Source: Acidovorax sp. A1169
Lineage (GTDB): Bacteria; Pseudomonadota; Gammaproteobacteria; Burkholderiales; Burkholderiaceae_C
Length of the DNA: 64,000 bases
NCBI RefSeq assembly: GCF_030704685.1
Contig: NZ_JAUZDX010000022.1
Coordinates: 1-64,000, forward strand
Direction of reading: 5' to 3'
The position numbers and the translations under genes were made by a program. The notes beneath the pieces were generated by a model. That model saw only the letters and a list, made by a program, of their open reading frames with translations, had not been told where the DNA came from and searched no databases. Of this stretch, positions 49,611 to 58,804 are shown piece by piece; position 1 is the stretch's first letter, and the number at the start of each line of letters is the position of its first letter.

Positions 49611-50711
49611 TCAGGCCGGCACGGCCTGGGCAGTGGCCGTCGCCACGGGCGCGGACACAGGTACCGCCTGCGGGGAGAGAGAATGGGCCTGCTCGGGGGT
49701 CCAATGCAGCTGCACCGCCTGCCCCACCGTGTAGGGCTGCGCAGCAAAGGCGGCTTCGGAGACCATCACTGCGTAGGCGGCCGTGGAGTTCGCCGACAGG
49801 GCCACGCCCTGCTTTTGCAGGCCCAGCAGCACGTAGGTGCCCTGGTATTCCACGTCGGTGACCACGGCCTGCATGTGCAGGGCCCTGGAGGGCAGCGGCG
49901 TGCCCTGCGGCAGCACCTGCAGATGGTCGGTGCGCACGCCGACCTTGCCGTCGGGTGTATCGATCACGTTGTGACCGCCCATGAAGCGCGCCACGAATTC
50001 GCTGGCGGGCCGGTTGTAGACCTCGTGCGGCGAGCCCACCTGCTCGATCACGCCGTGGTTCATCACCACCATGGTGTCGGCCAGGGCCATGGCCTCTTCC
50101 TGCGAGTGGGTCACATGGATGAAGGTCAGGCCCAGCTCCTTCTGCCAGCGGCGCAGCTCGGCACGCATCTGGATGCGCAAGAACGGGTCGAGCGCCGACA
50201 GGGGTTCGTCCAACAGCAGCACGCGCGGCTGGGTGATCAGCGCACGCGCCAGCGCCACGCGCTGCTGCTGCCCACCCGAGAGCTCGGCCGGCTTGCGCTC
50301 GGCCAGGTGGCCCATGGCCACGCGCTCCAGCAGATCACGCGCCTTGGCCTGCCGCTCGGCCTTGGCCATGCCCTTCATCTTGAGGCTGAAGGCCACGTTG
50401 TCCAGCGCCGAAAGGTGCGGGAACAGCGCGAAGCTCTGGAACATCATGGCCGTGCCGCGCGCGGCGGCGGGCAGGTCGGTGATGTTGCGGTTTTCGAGCA
50501 ATATGTCGCCGCTGGTCACCGACTCGTGCCCGGCGATCATGCGCAGCGTGGTGCTCTTGCCGCAGCCCGAAGGGCCCAGCAGGCAACAGTAGCTGCCGCT
50601 AGCGATGCGCAGGTCGATGGCGTCCACGGCGGGCTTGCCGCTGGCGTAGCGCTTGGTAAGCGCCACGATCTCGATGGCGGTCGGGGGCTGGGCAGGCGTG
50701 GTGTCTTGCAT
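49611..50711 (-). CDS. ABC transporter ATPase, PotA-like
   Basis: A 366-residue nucleotide-binding subunit. Walker A is GPSGCGKST (46-54). The ABC signature is LSGGQQQRVALARAL and Walker B VLLLDEPLSALD, with the H-loop THSQEEA. The C-terminal TOBE domain (from about 290) is typical of the PotA/UgpC group. First gene of the operon; the GntR-type palindrome at 50765 is 54 bp before its start. ATG 50711 is chosen as it places the first strand correctly. Confidence 0.92.
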   Translation of the reverse strand: MQDTTPAQPPTAIEIVALTKRYASGKPAVDAIDLRIASGSYCCLLGPSGCGKSTTLRMIAGHESVTSGDILLENRNITDLPAAARGTAMMFQSFALFPHLSALDNVAFSLKMKGMAKAERQAKARDLLERVAMGHLAERKPAELSGGQQQRVALARALITQPRVLLLDEPLSALDPFLRIQMRAELRRWQKELGLTFIHVTHSQEEAMALADTMVVMNHGVIEQVGSPHEVYNRPASEFVARFMGGHNVIDTPDGKVGVRTDHLQVLPQGTPLPSRALHMQAVVTDVEYQGTYVLLGLQKQGVALSANSTAAYAVMVSEAAFAAQPYTVGQAVQLHWTPEQAHSLSPQAVPVSAPVATATAQAVPA

Positions 50712-50764
50712 GCCATGATCTACGCAATCTGCGTGCCAGCCTTTGCGCACAATGTTTCGCGCAG

Positions 50765-50776
50765 TTTGTATACAAA
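50765..50776. promoter_or_regulatory. GntR/FCD-type operator before the ABC operon
   Basis: TTTGTATACAAA is a perfect 12-base palindrome containing TTGTATACAA, the TNGT-N3-ACNA form recognised by FCD-type GntR proteins. It lies 54 bp before the ATPase start, in the divergent gap to the cyclase gene. Confidence 0.65.
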
Positions 50777-50975
50777 ATGCACCGATATCGTGCGCAACCG
50801 CTCCCGCCTTGGGCCGCGCGGCACCAAAAACGACGTCGCGCTACTACCACATAAGCCATTCGGCACCATCTGCGCACACGGACAGGTGCCAGTGCAGCCC
50901 GGTCACTGGCTATACTGGCAAGTCGCAGAAACATTTCCTTACGAGGCGCCCCCCGTCCCACCGCAGTACTGCAGG

Positions 50976-52109
50976 ATGACGAATCTCGACCCTCGCTCCA
51001 TGATCGCCCTGGCGGGATTCATGTCCGCCCTGATGGCCATCGTGCTGGCTTGCATGCGGCGCTACTACCCGGCCCACATCCGGGGCATCAGCTCCTGGGC
51101 AGCGGCACCGGTGTTCTGGCTGGCATCCACCGCACTCTTCAGCGCGCGCAGCCTGGTGCCCGACTGGATGAGCTTGGTAGGCGCCAACATGCTGCTCGTG
51201 CTGGGCACCATGACCTACTACATGGGTACCCGCGCCTTTCTGGGGCACGCCCACACCTGGCGCATCTGGGGCGCGGTGCTGACCGTGTGCCTGGGCGTAT
51301 TCACCTGGCTGTCCTATGGCTGGCCCAACTACAGCGTGCGGCTGAGCTTCTTCACGCTGGTGATGTCTTGCATCTACGGCGCCCAGTTGCGCTTTCTGCT
51401 GCGCCATGGGGGCAGCAACTTCCCGGTGCGACTGGTGGAGGTGGTGCTGGTGCTGCACCTCACGGTGCTTCTGGTGCGGCTTGGCTCCATCTTCGCGGGG
51501 TTTGCGGGCGACAACCTCATGGAGCCATCGGTCTACCAGAACCTGTACATCGGCGCCTATGCGCTCACGGTGCTCATGCTCTCCATCGGCGCGCTGCTCA
51601 TGGCCACCGACCGGCTGCGCACCGAGCTTGAACACCTGGCCACGCACGACTCGCTGACCCCGGCCCTCAACCGGCGCGCGCTGCTGCAGCGCTGCGAAGA
51701 GGAACTGGAGCGCGCGCGCCGCTACGGCGGCGGCCCCTCGCTGATGATGCTGGACCTGGACCATTTCAAGGCCGTGAACGACAGCTGCGGCCACCAGCAT
51801 GGCGATGCGGTGCTGGTGCACTTCGTGCAACGCACCCTGGCCGTGCTGCGCACGCCCGACCGCATGGGCCGCTATGGCGGCGAAGAGTTCATGGTGGTGC
51901 TGCCCGGCACCGATGCCGTCGCAGCGCTCAACGTGGCCCGGCGCATCCACGCCACGCTGGCCGTGGGCCACCCGCTCGATTGCCGGGTCAGCATCGGCCT
52001 GACCCAATGGAACGGCCCCGGCGACACGCTGGACGCCATGCTCGCACGCGCCGATGCCGCGCTGTACCAGGCCAAGGCGCAGGGGCGCAATCAGACGGCT
52101 GTAGGCTGA
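50976..52109 (+). CDS. Membrane diguanylate cyclase (GGDEF)
   Basis: A 377-residue protein with about six N-terminal membrane helices (for example MIALAGFMSALMAIVLACMR and ALTVLMLSIGALLMA) as sensor, then a GGDEF domain. DSLTPALNRRALLQ opens the domain. The active-site GGEEF is at 301-305. The RxxD inhibitory site RTPD (292-295) is five residues upstream. No EAL partner. ATG 50976 follows GCAGG weakly. Its last 19 bases overlap the 3' end of the convergent lyase gene. Confidence 0.9.
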   Translation: MTNLDPRSMIALAGFMSALMAIVLACMRRYYPAHIRGISSWAAAPVFWLASTALFSARSLVPDWMSLVGANMLLVLGTMTYYMGTRAFLGHAHTWRIWGAVLTVCLGVFTWLSYGWPNYSVRLSFFTLVMSCIYGAQLRFLLRHGGSNFPVRLVEVVLVLHLTVLLVRLGSIFAGFAGDNLMEPSVYQNLYIGAYALTVLMLSIGALLMATDRLRTELEHLATHDSLTPALNRRALLQRCEEELERARRYGGGPSLMMLDLDHFKAVNDSCGHQHGDAVLVHFVQRTLAVLRTPDRMGRYGGEEFMVVLPGTDAVAALNVARRIHATLAVGHPLDCRVSIGLTQWNGPGDTLDAMLARADAALYQAKAQGRNQTAVG

Positions 52110-52966
52110 TCTACCGAGCGCGCCAGCAGGCGGGCAGCCAGCGCCAATACCGGCGCATCGACCATGCGGCCTTCCAGCCGAAATACGGCCCCGCCGTGTG
52201 CGGGTGCTGCCGCCAGCACCCTTCTCGCCCACGCCAGTTCCTGCGGCTGGGGCGCAAAGGCGGCCTGCACCGGCACCACCTGCGCGGGGTGGATGCACAG
52301 CTTGCCGCCAAAGCCCATGCGCCGGCTGCGCGCCGTGTCCTCGGCCAGGCGCGCCAGGTCGTCGGTGGCCGTGGTCACGCCATCCACCGGCGCGGCCAGC
52401 CCTGCGCGGCGCGAGGCGCGCACCAGCGCCAGGCGCACGGGCAGCAGCTCGGCCTCGTCGGCAGCGCATTCCATGCCCAGATCCACCTGCAAGTCGAGGT
52501 GGCCAAACGCCAGGCGCACCACCTGCGGTGCCTGCGCCAGTGCATCCAGCGCATCTAGCCCCGCATTCGATTCGACCAGCGGCACCAGCAGTCCTTGCGG
52601 GCCCAGCGCCTGGGCCACGGCGGCCAGCGCCACTGACGACTCGGCCTTGGCCAGCATGGCACCGGCCAGGCCCAGGGCCACGCAGGCGGCCACGGCCGCC
52701 ACATCGTCGCTGTGCCAGGGCGTGCCGGCGGCATTGGTGCGCACCAGCAGGCGCGCGCGCTGCGCTGGCTCCAAAGCCTTCACGGCGGCCACCAAGGCTA
52801 TGCGCGCGGCCGCCTTTTCATCGGGCGCCACCGCGTCTTCCAGGTCCACGACCACCGCACCTGCGCCGCTGGCCAGGGCCTTGGCGATGCGCTCGGGCCG
52901 GGTGGCGGGCACGAAGAGGAAGGCCGTCGCGCGGGCCATTGCCTGGTGGGTGGACGGCACTGCCAT
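52091..52966 (-). CDS. HpcH/HpaI aldolase/citrate lyase beta-like (CitE) protein
   Basis: A 291-residue TIM-barrel lyase that splits beta-hydroxyacyl-CoA such as malyl- or citramalyl-CoA. The opening FLFVPATRPERIAKALASGA is typical. The metal acid lies in VVVDLEDAV, the CoA/arginine site in RLLVRTNAAGTPW, and LGLAGAMLAKAES follows. Overlaps the CoA-transferase gene by one base at its start. Together with CaiB-type transferase and Bug receptor it fits a citramalate/itaconate/malate-type route, not proven. Confidence 0.87.
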   Translation of the reverse strand: MAVPSTHQAMARATAFLFVPATRPERIAKALASGAGAVVVDLEDAVAPDEKAAARIALVAAVKALEPAQRARLLVRTNAAGTPWHSDDVAAVAACVALGLAGAMLAKAESSVALAAVAQALGPQGLLVPLVESNAGLDALDALAQAPQVVRLAFGHLDLQVDLGMECAADEAELLPVRLALVRASRRAGLAAPVDGVTTATDDLARLAEDTARSRRMGFGGKLCIHPAQVVPVQAAFAPQPQELAWARRVLAAAPAHGGAVFRLEGRMVDAPVLALAARLLARSVDQPTAV

Positions 52967-54147
52967 CAGATGGCCTTGCTGGCGCGCAGCGCCGCCAGGT
53001 GCCCCTCCCCACGCCCCAGCGAGCGCAGGATGGCCTCGGTGTGCTCACCCACGGCGGGTATCGGGTCCATGCGGTAGTCGAAGCTGCTGTGCGCGCCGGG
53101 CGGCAGCAAAGCGTCGAGCGGCCCTTCGGGCGTGTCCACCTGCTGCACGCGGCCGCGCGCCTGCAACTGCGGGTGCGCCCAGACCTCGGCCATGGTGTTC
53201 ATGCGCGCGTTGGCAATGCGCGCCGCTTCCAGCCGCTCGATGACCTGCGCGGCCGTGAGCGTGCCGAACACGGCGAGGATCAGGGCCCGGAGTTCGGCCC
53301 GGTGCGCGTTGCGCCGGGCATTGCTGTCAAAGCGCGGGTCGGCGGCCAACTGCGGCTGCAGCAGCACATGTTCGCAGAACAGCTTCCACTCGCGCTCGTT
53401 CTGCAGGCCCAGCATCACCGTGCCACCGTCGCCGGCCAGAAAGGGGCCGTAGGGGTAGATGGTGGCATGCGATGCGGCATTGCGCGGCGGCGGCGTGGCG
53501 CCACCGTAGGCGTAGTACATCGGAAAACCCATCCACTCGGCCAGCGATTCGAGCATGGAAACATCGATGCGCGAACCCTGCCCCGTCTTCTCGCGCTGCA
53601 TCAGCGCGGCAAGCACACTGGTGTAGGCATACATGCCCGCCGCGATGTCGGCAATGGAGTTGCCCGACTTGCAGGGCTCCTCGGGCGTACCGGTCACCGA
53701 CAGGTAGCCCGCCTCGCTCTGGATCAGCAGGTCATACGCCTTCTTGTCGCGGTAGGGGCCATCGCTTCCATAGCCCGAGATGTCGCAGACGATGAGGCGC
53801 GGGTTGTGGGCGCTCAGGGCCTCCCACGACAGGCCCATGCGCGCGGTGGCACCGGGGGCGAGGTTCTGCACCAGCACATCGGCGCTGGCCAGCAGCTCCC
53901 ACAACACGGCCAGGGCCTCGGGCTGCTTGAGGTCCAGCGTGAGGCTTTCCTTGGAGCGGTTGACCCAGACGAAGTGCGAGGCCATGCCCTCTGCCCTTGT
54001 GTCGTAATCGCGCGCAAAGTCGCCGCCGCCAGGGCGCTCGACCTTGATCACACGGGCGCCCAGATCGGCCAGCTGGCGGGTGCAGAACGGGGCGGCGATC
54101 GCATGCTCGAGCGACACCACGGTGATGTGGTCCAGGGGGCGGGTCAT
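52966..54147 (-). CDS. CaiB/BaiF-type CoA-transferase
   Basis: A 393-residue family III CoA-transferase. Opening: TVVSLEHAIAAPFCTRQLAD, then LGARVIKVERPGGGDFARDY. The catalytic aspartate is in GPYRDKKAYDLLIQSEAGY. The second domain ends with EVWAHPQLQARGRVQQVD. Such enzymes move CoA between acids, often forming the substrate for CitE-type lyases. Fifteen bases after the Bug gene and one-base overlap with the lyase gene. Confidence 0.9.
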   Translation of the reverse strand: MTRPLDHITVVSLEHAIAAPFCTRQLADLGARVIKVERPGGGDFARDYDTRAEGMASHFVWVNRSKESLTLDLKQPEALAVLWELLASADVLVQNLAPGATARMGLSWEALSAHNPRLIVCDISGYGSDGPYRDKKAYDLLIQSEAGYLSVTGTPEEPCKSGNSIADIAAGMYAYTSVLAALMQREKTGQGSRIDVSMLESLAEWMGFPMYYAYGGATPPPRNAASHATIYPYGPFLAGDGGTVMLGLQNEREWKLFCEHVLLQPQLAADPRFDSNARRNAHRAELRALILAVFGTLTAAQVIERLEAARIANARMNTMAEVWAHPQLQARGRVQQVDTPEGPLDALLPPGAHSSFDYRMDPIPAVGEHTEAILRSLGRGEGHLAALRASKAI

Positions 54148-54163
54148 TGGCTGGCTCCCGTGC

Positions 54164-55150
54164 TCAGTCGACTGTCGCGCCGGAGGTCTTGACCACCTTG
54201 GCCCACTTGGCCAGGTCCTCCTGCAACAGCGCGGCGAATTGCTCCGGCGTGGTCTTGGGCGCGATCTCCACGCCCTGCGCCTCCAGGCGCTCGCGCAGGT
54301 CCTTGGCGGCCATGCCCGTGGCCATGCCGTCCTGCAGCTTGGTCTGGATGTCAGCCGGCAGGCCCGCGGGCGCGAACAGTCCGATCCACAGCGTGCCGTT
54401 GTAGCCGGCCACCGTTTCGGCGATGGTGGGCACGTCGGGCAACACGGGGGAGCGCGTGGCGCCGCTCACGGCCAGCGCGCGCAGCTTGCCGGCCTTGATA
54501 TGCGACAGCGCTGAGGGCATGCTCGCGAACACCATCGGCAACTGCCCGCCCAGCACGTCGTTGATGGCCGGGGCCACGCCCTTGTAGGGCACATGCTGCA
54601 GCTGGATGCCGGCCATGCTGTTGAGCATTTCACCGAGCAGGTGGTTGAGCGTGCCATTGCCGGCCGATGCGTACTGGTAGTGGCCCGGCTTGGCCTTGGC
54701 CAAAGCCACCAGCTCGGCCATGTTGCGCGCCGGGAAGTCGGGGTTCACCAGCAGCACGTTGGGCACGGAACCGATCAGGCCCACGGGCTTGAAGTCCTTG
54801 ACCGGATCAAACCCAGGGTTCTTGAAGAGGGCCGGGTTGATGGCCTGGCTGCTGCTGATGGTCATGAGCAGGGTGTAGCCGTCCTTGGGCGCCTTGGCCA
54901 CGAACTGCGTGCCGATGTTGCCACCCGCACCGGGCCGGTTCTCCACCACGGTGGCGCCGCCCAGCACCTCGCCGAGTTTCTGGCTCACCAGGCGGCCCAC
55001 GATGTCGTTGGTGCCGCCTGCTGCCTGGGGCACCACCATCACGATGGGGCGGCTGGGGTAGCTGGCCTGTGCTGCGGCCCACAGGGGTGCGGCGAGCAGG
55101 GCAGCGAGGGCGGTGCGGCGCGCGATGGCGCGGGGGGCGGCGAACTTCAT
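54164..55150 (-). CDS. Bug/TctC-family periplasmic solute receptor
   Basis: A 328-residue receptor. The signal peptide (AIARRTALAALLAAPLWAAA) ends near AQA-SY. Bug motifs: YPSRPIVMVVPQAAGGTNDI, ENRPGAGGNIGTQF, KAPKDGYTLLM, LFAPAGLPADIQT. First gene of the Bug/CaiB/CitE operon, divergent from LysR across 134 bp. Probably delivers the acid that the two enzymes activate and cleave. ATG 55150 is chosen; a frame to 55225 adds non-signal residues. Confidence 0.9.
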   Translation of the reverse strand: MKFAAPRAIARRTALAALLAAPLWAAAQASYPSRPIVMVVPQAAGGTNDIVGRLVSQKLGEVLGGATVVENRPGAGGNIGTQFVAKAPKDGYTLLMTISSSQAINPALFKNPGFDPVKDFKPVGLIGSVPNVLLVNPDFPARNMAELVALAKAKPGHYQYASAGNGTLNHLLGEMLNSMAGIQLQHVPYKGVAPAINDVLGGQLPMVFASMPSALSHIKAGKLRALAVSGATRSPVLPDVPTIAETVAGYNGTLWIGLFAPAGLPADIQTKLQDGMATGMAAKDLRERLEAQGVEIAPKTTPEQFAALLQEDLAKWAKVVKTSGATVD

Positions 55151-55284
55151 GCGGTTTGTCTCCTTGGCGTGTTCTCGGATGAGCACGGATGTTCGCCGCC
55201 CCGCCGCCCGCGCACAATCACGCATTTCAGAACCAAGCCTTCGCCAGAATCGAAACCTCGCACGCGCGGCAGTAACATGCGGCC

Positions 55285-56217
55285 ATGCAATTCGACCTGA
55301 CCGATCTGCGCCTGTTCGTGCTCACGGCCGAGCAGGGCGCCCTGTCCCGCGCCGCAGCGGCACGGCACCTGTCGCTGGCGGCCGCCAGTGCGCGCATCAA
55401 GGCGCTGGAGCAGCAGGCGGGCATGCCGCTGCTGTACCGCGAAGCGCGCGGCATGCGCCCCACGCCGGCGGGCGAGGCCTTCTTGCACCACGCACGCGGC
55501 GTGCTGCGCCAGACCGAGCAGTTGCGCACCGACCTGCAGGAGTACAGCGGTGGCCTGCGCGGCCATGTGCGCGTGTTCGCCAACACCACGGCGGTGACGG
55601 ACTTCATGCCCGAGATCCTGCCCGCCTTCCTCGCGGCCAACCCGCGCGTGAATGTGGAGCTTCAGGAAAAACCGAACGCCGAGATCCCGCGCGGCGTGCT
55701 CGACGGCCGGGCCGACATCGGCATCGTCGCGGGCCAGGTGGACACGCTGGGCCTCACCGCCATCTACTTCAGCACCGACCGCCTGGCCCTGGTGGTGCCG
55801 CGCGGCCACCGCTTCGCCCGGCGCCGGCGCATGGCCTTTGCCCAGACGCTGGACGAGCCCATGGTGGGCATGCACCCGGCCAGCACGCTGCAGGTCTTTC
55901 TGGCCCAGGTCACCGAGCAGCTCGGGCAGCCGCAGAAACTGCGCGTGCAGCTGTCCAGCTTCGACGCCATGTGCCGCATGATCGGTGCCGGCGTGGGCAT
56001 CGGCATCGTGCCCGAGAGCGCCGCCCGGCGCTACCTCGCCCCCATGGGCCTGGTGCTGATCGACCTGGAAGACACCTGGAGCGTGCGCGAGCGCTACATC
56101 CTGGTGCGCGAGGAGGCGCGCATGCCGGCGTATGCGCAGTCGCTGATCGACCTGCTGTGTGCGCACCACCAGAAGGCGCTTGCGGCAGTGCCCGCCAAGG
56201 CACGGCGCAAGCGCTGA
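55285..56217 (+). CDS. LysR-family transcriptional regulator
   Basis: A 310-residue LysR. The winged helix is DLTDLRLFVLTAEQGALSRA, AAARHLSLAAASARIKALE, MPLLYREARGMRPTPAGEA. The effector domain starts near 95. The C-terminus is basic (KALAAVPAKARRKR). Divergent from the Bug/CaiB/CitE operon and its likely regulator. Convergent with cobT at a three-base distance. Confidence 0.9.
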   Translation: MQFDLTDLRLFVLTAEQGALSRAAAARHLSLAAASARIKALEQQAGMPLLYREARGMRPTPAGEAFLHHARGVLRQTEQLRTDLQEYSGGLRGHVRVFANTTAVTDFMPEILPAFLAANPRVNVELQEKPNAEIPRGVLDGRADIGIVAGQVDTLGLTAIYFSTDRLALVVPRGHRFARRRRMAFAQTLDEPMVGMHPASTLQVFLAQVTEQLGQPQKLRVQLSSFDAMCRMIGAGVGIGIVPESAARRYLAPMGLVLIDLEDTWSVRERYILVREEARMPAYAQSLIDLLCAHHQKALAAVPAKARRKR

Positions 56218-56220
56218 ATC

Positions 56221-57279
56221 TCAGCCTACGCGGTTGTCCACACCGGCCGATTCGAAGCTAGCCATCTCCGCCAGCACCGCGCAAGCCGACTGCAGCAGCG
56301 GCCAGGCCAGCGCCGCGCCCGAGCCCTCGCCCAGGCGCAGGCCCAGGTCGAGCAGCGGCTCGGCCTGCATCTGCGCCAGCATCAGGCTGTGGCCGCGCTC
56401 GCCCGAGCGGTGGGCAAACACGCAGCGCTGCAGCACGGCCGGCTGCAGGCGGCTGGCCACCAGCACGGCGGCGCTGGTGATGAAGCCATCGACGACGATG
56501 ACACGGCGCTCGGCCGCCGCCTGCAGCACGGCGCCCACCAGGGTGGCCACCTCGTAGCCGCCCAGGGCGGCCAGCGCGTCGAAGGGACTCGTGGCTTCGG
56601 CGTTCACATCCAGGGCCTGCTGCAGCACGGCGCGCTTGCGCTCGATGCCGGCCGCGTCCAGGCCTGTGCCCGCACCCGTCACCTCGGCCAGCGGCAGGCC
56701 GGCCAGGCGCGCCAGCAGCAGCGAGGCCACCGAGGTGTTGGCAATGCCCATTTCGCCCAGCAGCAGCGCATTGCCCGGCAGGCCGCGCACCACCTCCACG
56801 CCGTTGGCGATGGCCTGGCCGCACTGCTCAGCCGTCATGGCCGGACCCGCCGATGCATCGGCCGTACCGGGCGCCACCTTGCGCAGCAGCAGGCGCGGCG
56901 CACCCGGGGGCGTATCGCGCTCGGCAATCGGCTTGGCCACGCCGCAGTCCACCACCGTGAGGGCCAGGCCGTGCTGGCGTGCGAGCACGCTCACGGCCGC
57001 ACCGCCGGCCAGGAAGTTCTCCACCATCTGCCAGGTCACGTCGCTCGGAAAGGCCGACACGCCGCGCGCCGCAATGCCATGGTCGCCCGCGCAGACCAGC
57101 ATCTGCGGCTGCACGAGCTGCGGTGCCTCGGTGCCCAGCACCTGGCCGATGCGCAGGGCCAGCGCCTCGAGCCGGCCCAGCGAGCCCAGGGGCTTGGTCT
57201 TGAAGTCGAGGATGTGCTGCAGGCGCGCCGTGAGCGTGGCGTCGGTGATGTCGGCAATGGTGGGGATAGCGAAGGACAT
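56221..57279 (-). CDS. cobT: Nicotinate-nucleotide:dimethylbenzimidazole phosphoribosyltransferase
   Basis: A 352-residue enzyme making alpha-ribazole phosphate, the lower ligand of cobalamin. DFKTKPLGSLGRLEALALRI is the conserved start. Then come CAGDHGIAARGVSAFPSDVT and the MGIANTSVASLLLA segment. The catalytic glutamate is in LGEGSGAALA near residue 315. ATG 57279 fits the family. Last visible gene of the cobalamin operon, 25 bp after cobQ. Confidence 0.95.
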   Translation of the reverse strand: MSFAIPTIADITDATLTARLQHILDFKTKPLGSLGRLEALALRIGQVLGTEAPQLVQPQMLVCAGDHGIAARGVSAFPSDVTWQMVENFLAGGAAVSVLARQHGLALTVVDCGVAKPIAERDTPPGAPRLLLRKVAPGTADASAGPAMTAEQCGQAIANGVEVVRGLPGNALLLGEMGIANTSVASLLLARLAGLPLAEVTGAGTGLDAAGIERKRAVLQQALDVNAEATSPFDALAALGGYEVATLVGAVLQAAAERRVIVVDGFITSAAVLVASRLQPAVLQRCVFAHRSGERGHSLMLAQMQAEPLLDLGLRLGEGSGAALAWPLLQSACAVLAEMASFESAGVDNRVG

Positions 57280-57304
57280 GGGTTCGTCAAGTAAGGGAAT
57301 GGGA

Positions 57305-58804
57305 TCAGGCCACCAGCGCATTCAGCACGCCGGGTTCGAAATGGGCATCCACCGTGCGGGCCAGGCCCTCCATCACGGCGTCGAGCGTGGGCACGGGGGC
57401 GGCGCCCTCGCGGCCGAACAGGGCCTGCAGCGCGGCGGGGTCTTCGAGCAGGCCGTGCAGGTACAGGCCGAGCACATTGCCCACGCCGTTCTGCCAGGCC
57501 AGGCCAGGCACTACCTCGCGCGCCACGTCGCCACCGGCCGCCATGGCCGGGTGCTGTGCGGTCTGGCCGTGGTGGATCTCGTAGCCGCTGGCGGCGATGC
57601 CCGACAGTGCCGCCCAGGCACCCCGCAGCGCGCCGAAGCGCACGGTGCTGCGCTGCACAGTCTTGGCGGGCTCGAACGTGGTGACCAGCGGCAACAGACC
57701 GAGACCTGGCGCGTTGCCGTCGATGCCGGCGGTGTCGATCAACGCCTCGCCCAGCATCTGCAAGCCGCCGCAGACGCCGAGCACGCGACCGCCCTGCCCC
57801 GCATGCGCAGTGATGGCCTCGTCGAGCCCCTGCGCGCGCAGCCAGGCCAGGTCGGACGCCGTGGCCTTGGAGCCGGGCAGCACGACCCAGTCCGTGGCTT
57901 TCAGGCCCGCCAGTTCGGCAGGGCTGCGCACCCACACCAGGCGCACGCCGGGCACGTTCTTGAGCGGCTGGAATTCGTCGAGGTTGCTGATGCGCGGGTA
58001 AGCAATCACGGCCACCGTCGTGTGCACCGCGCCGGCCGCCGTGCTGCGGTCGTCGAACACGCCGTCTTCCTCGGGCAGGCCGTGGTGCCACTGCATGGGG
58101 ATGGTGGCCACCGTGGGCACGCCGGTCAGCTCCTGCAGCATCTGCGGCGCGGGCGCGAGCAGCGTGGCATCGCCGCGAAAGCGGTTGAGCACGAAGCCAT
58201 GGATCAGCGCACGCTCGTCTTCGGGCAGCAGGGCCCAGGTGCCGTACAGGTGGGCAAAGGCGCCGCCGCGGTCGATGTCGGTCACCAGCAGGCAGCGGGC
58301 GCCGCCGTGGCGCGCCACGCGCATGTTCACCACGTCGCTGGCATGCAGGTTGATCTCGGCGGGCGAGCCCGCGCCTTCGATCACCACCACGTCGTTCTCG
58401 GCACGCAGCGCGTCGAGCGCAGCAGCGATCTGCGGCCACACGCGCTCGCTGCGGCCACGCCAGGGCAGCGCCGTGAGCTCGGCGCTCACCTGGCCGAGCA
58501 GCACCACCTGGCTTTTGGTGTCGGCCTCGGGCTTGAGCAACAGCGGGTTCATGCGCACGTCGGGCACGGTGCGCGCAGCAATCGCCTGGAAATACTGGGC
58601 ACTGCCGATCTCGCCGTGGCCATGCTCGCTGGCCACCACGCGCGCGTTGTTGCTCATGTTCTGCGCCTTGAACGGCGCGACCTTGTAGCCCTGGTTGCTG
58701 TACCAGCGGCACAGCGCCGTGGCCAGCCAGCTCTTGCCGGCGCCGCTGGTGGTGCCAAGCACCATCACGCAGCGTGCCAGGCGGGGGGAGTTGGAAGTGC
58801 TCAA
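57305..58804 (-). CDS. cobQ: Cobyric acid synthase
   Basis: An approximately 499-residue amidotransferase amidating side chains of adenosylcobyrinic acid. The N-terminal ATP domain has GTTSGAGKS, then KAQNMSNNARV. The glutaminase domain has the nucleophile Cys in GVCGGLQML and His in GLYLHGLLED. TTG 58804 is proposed as start: it overlaps the DUF3037 stop as TTGA, a common coupling. ATG 58765 is the alternative, 13 codons shorter. Confidence 0.9.
   Translation of the reverse strand: MSTSNSPRLARCVMVLGTTSGAGKSWLATALCRWYSNQGYKVAPFKAQNMSNNARVVASEHGHGEIGSAQYFQAIAARTVPDVRMNPLLLKPEADTKSQVVLLGQVSAELTALPWRGRSERVWPQIAAALDALRAENDVVVIEGAGSPAEINLHASDVVNMRVARHGGARCLLVTDIDRGGAFAHLYGTWALLPEDERALIHGFVLNRFRGDATLLAPAPQMLQELTGVPTVATIPMQWHHGLPEEDGVFDDRSTAAGAVHTTVAVIAYPRISNLDEFQPLKNVPGVRLVWVRSPAELAGLKATDWVVLPGSKATASDLAWLRAQGLDEAITAHAGQGGRVLGVCGGLQMLGEALIDTAGIDGNAPGLGLLPLVTTFEPAKTVQRSTVRFGALRGAWAALSGIAASGYEIHHGQTAQHPAMAAGGDVAREVVPGLAWQNGVGNVLGLYLHGLLEDPAALQALFGREGAAPVPTLDAVMEGLARTVDAHFEPGVLNALVA

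Noticed and set aside
49449..52109. 886-codon plus-strand frame ahead of the second cyclase
   Set aside because: The first 509 codons are antisense to the ABC ATPase and binding protein and have shadow-type composition; the real cyclase begins at 50976.
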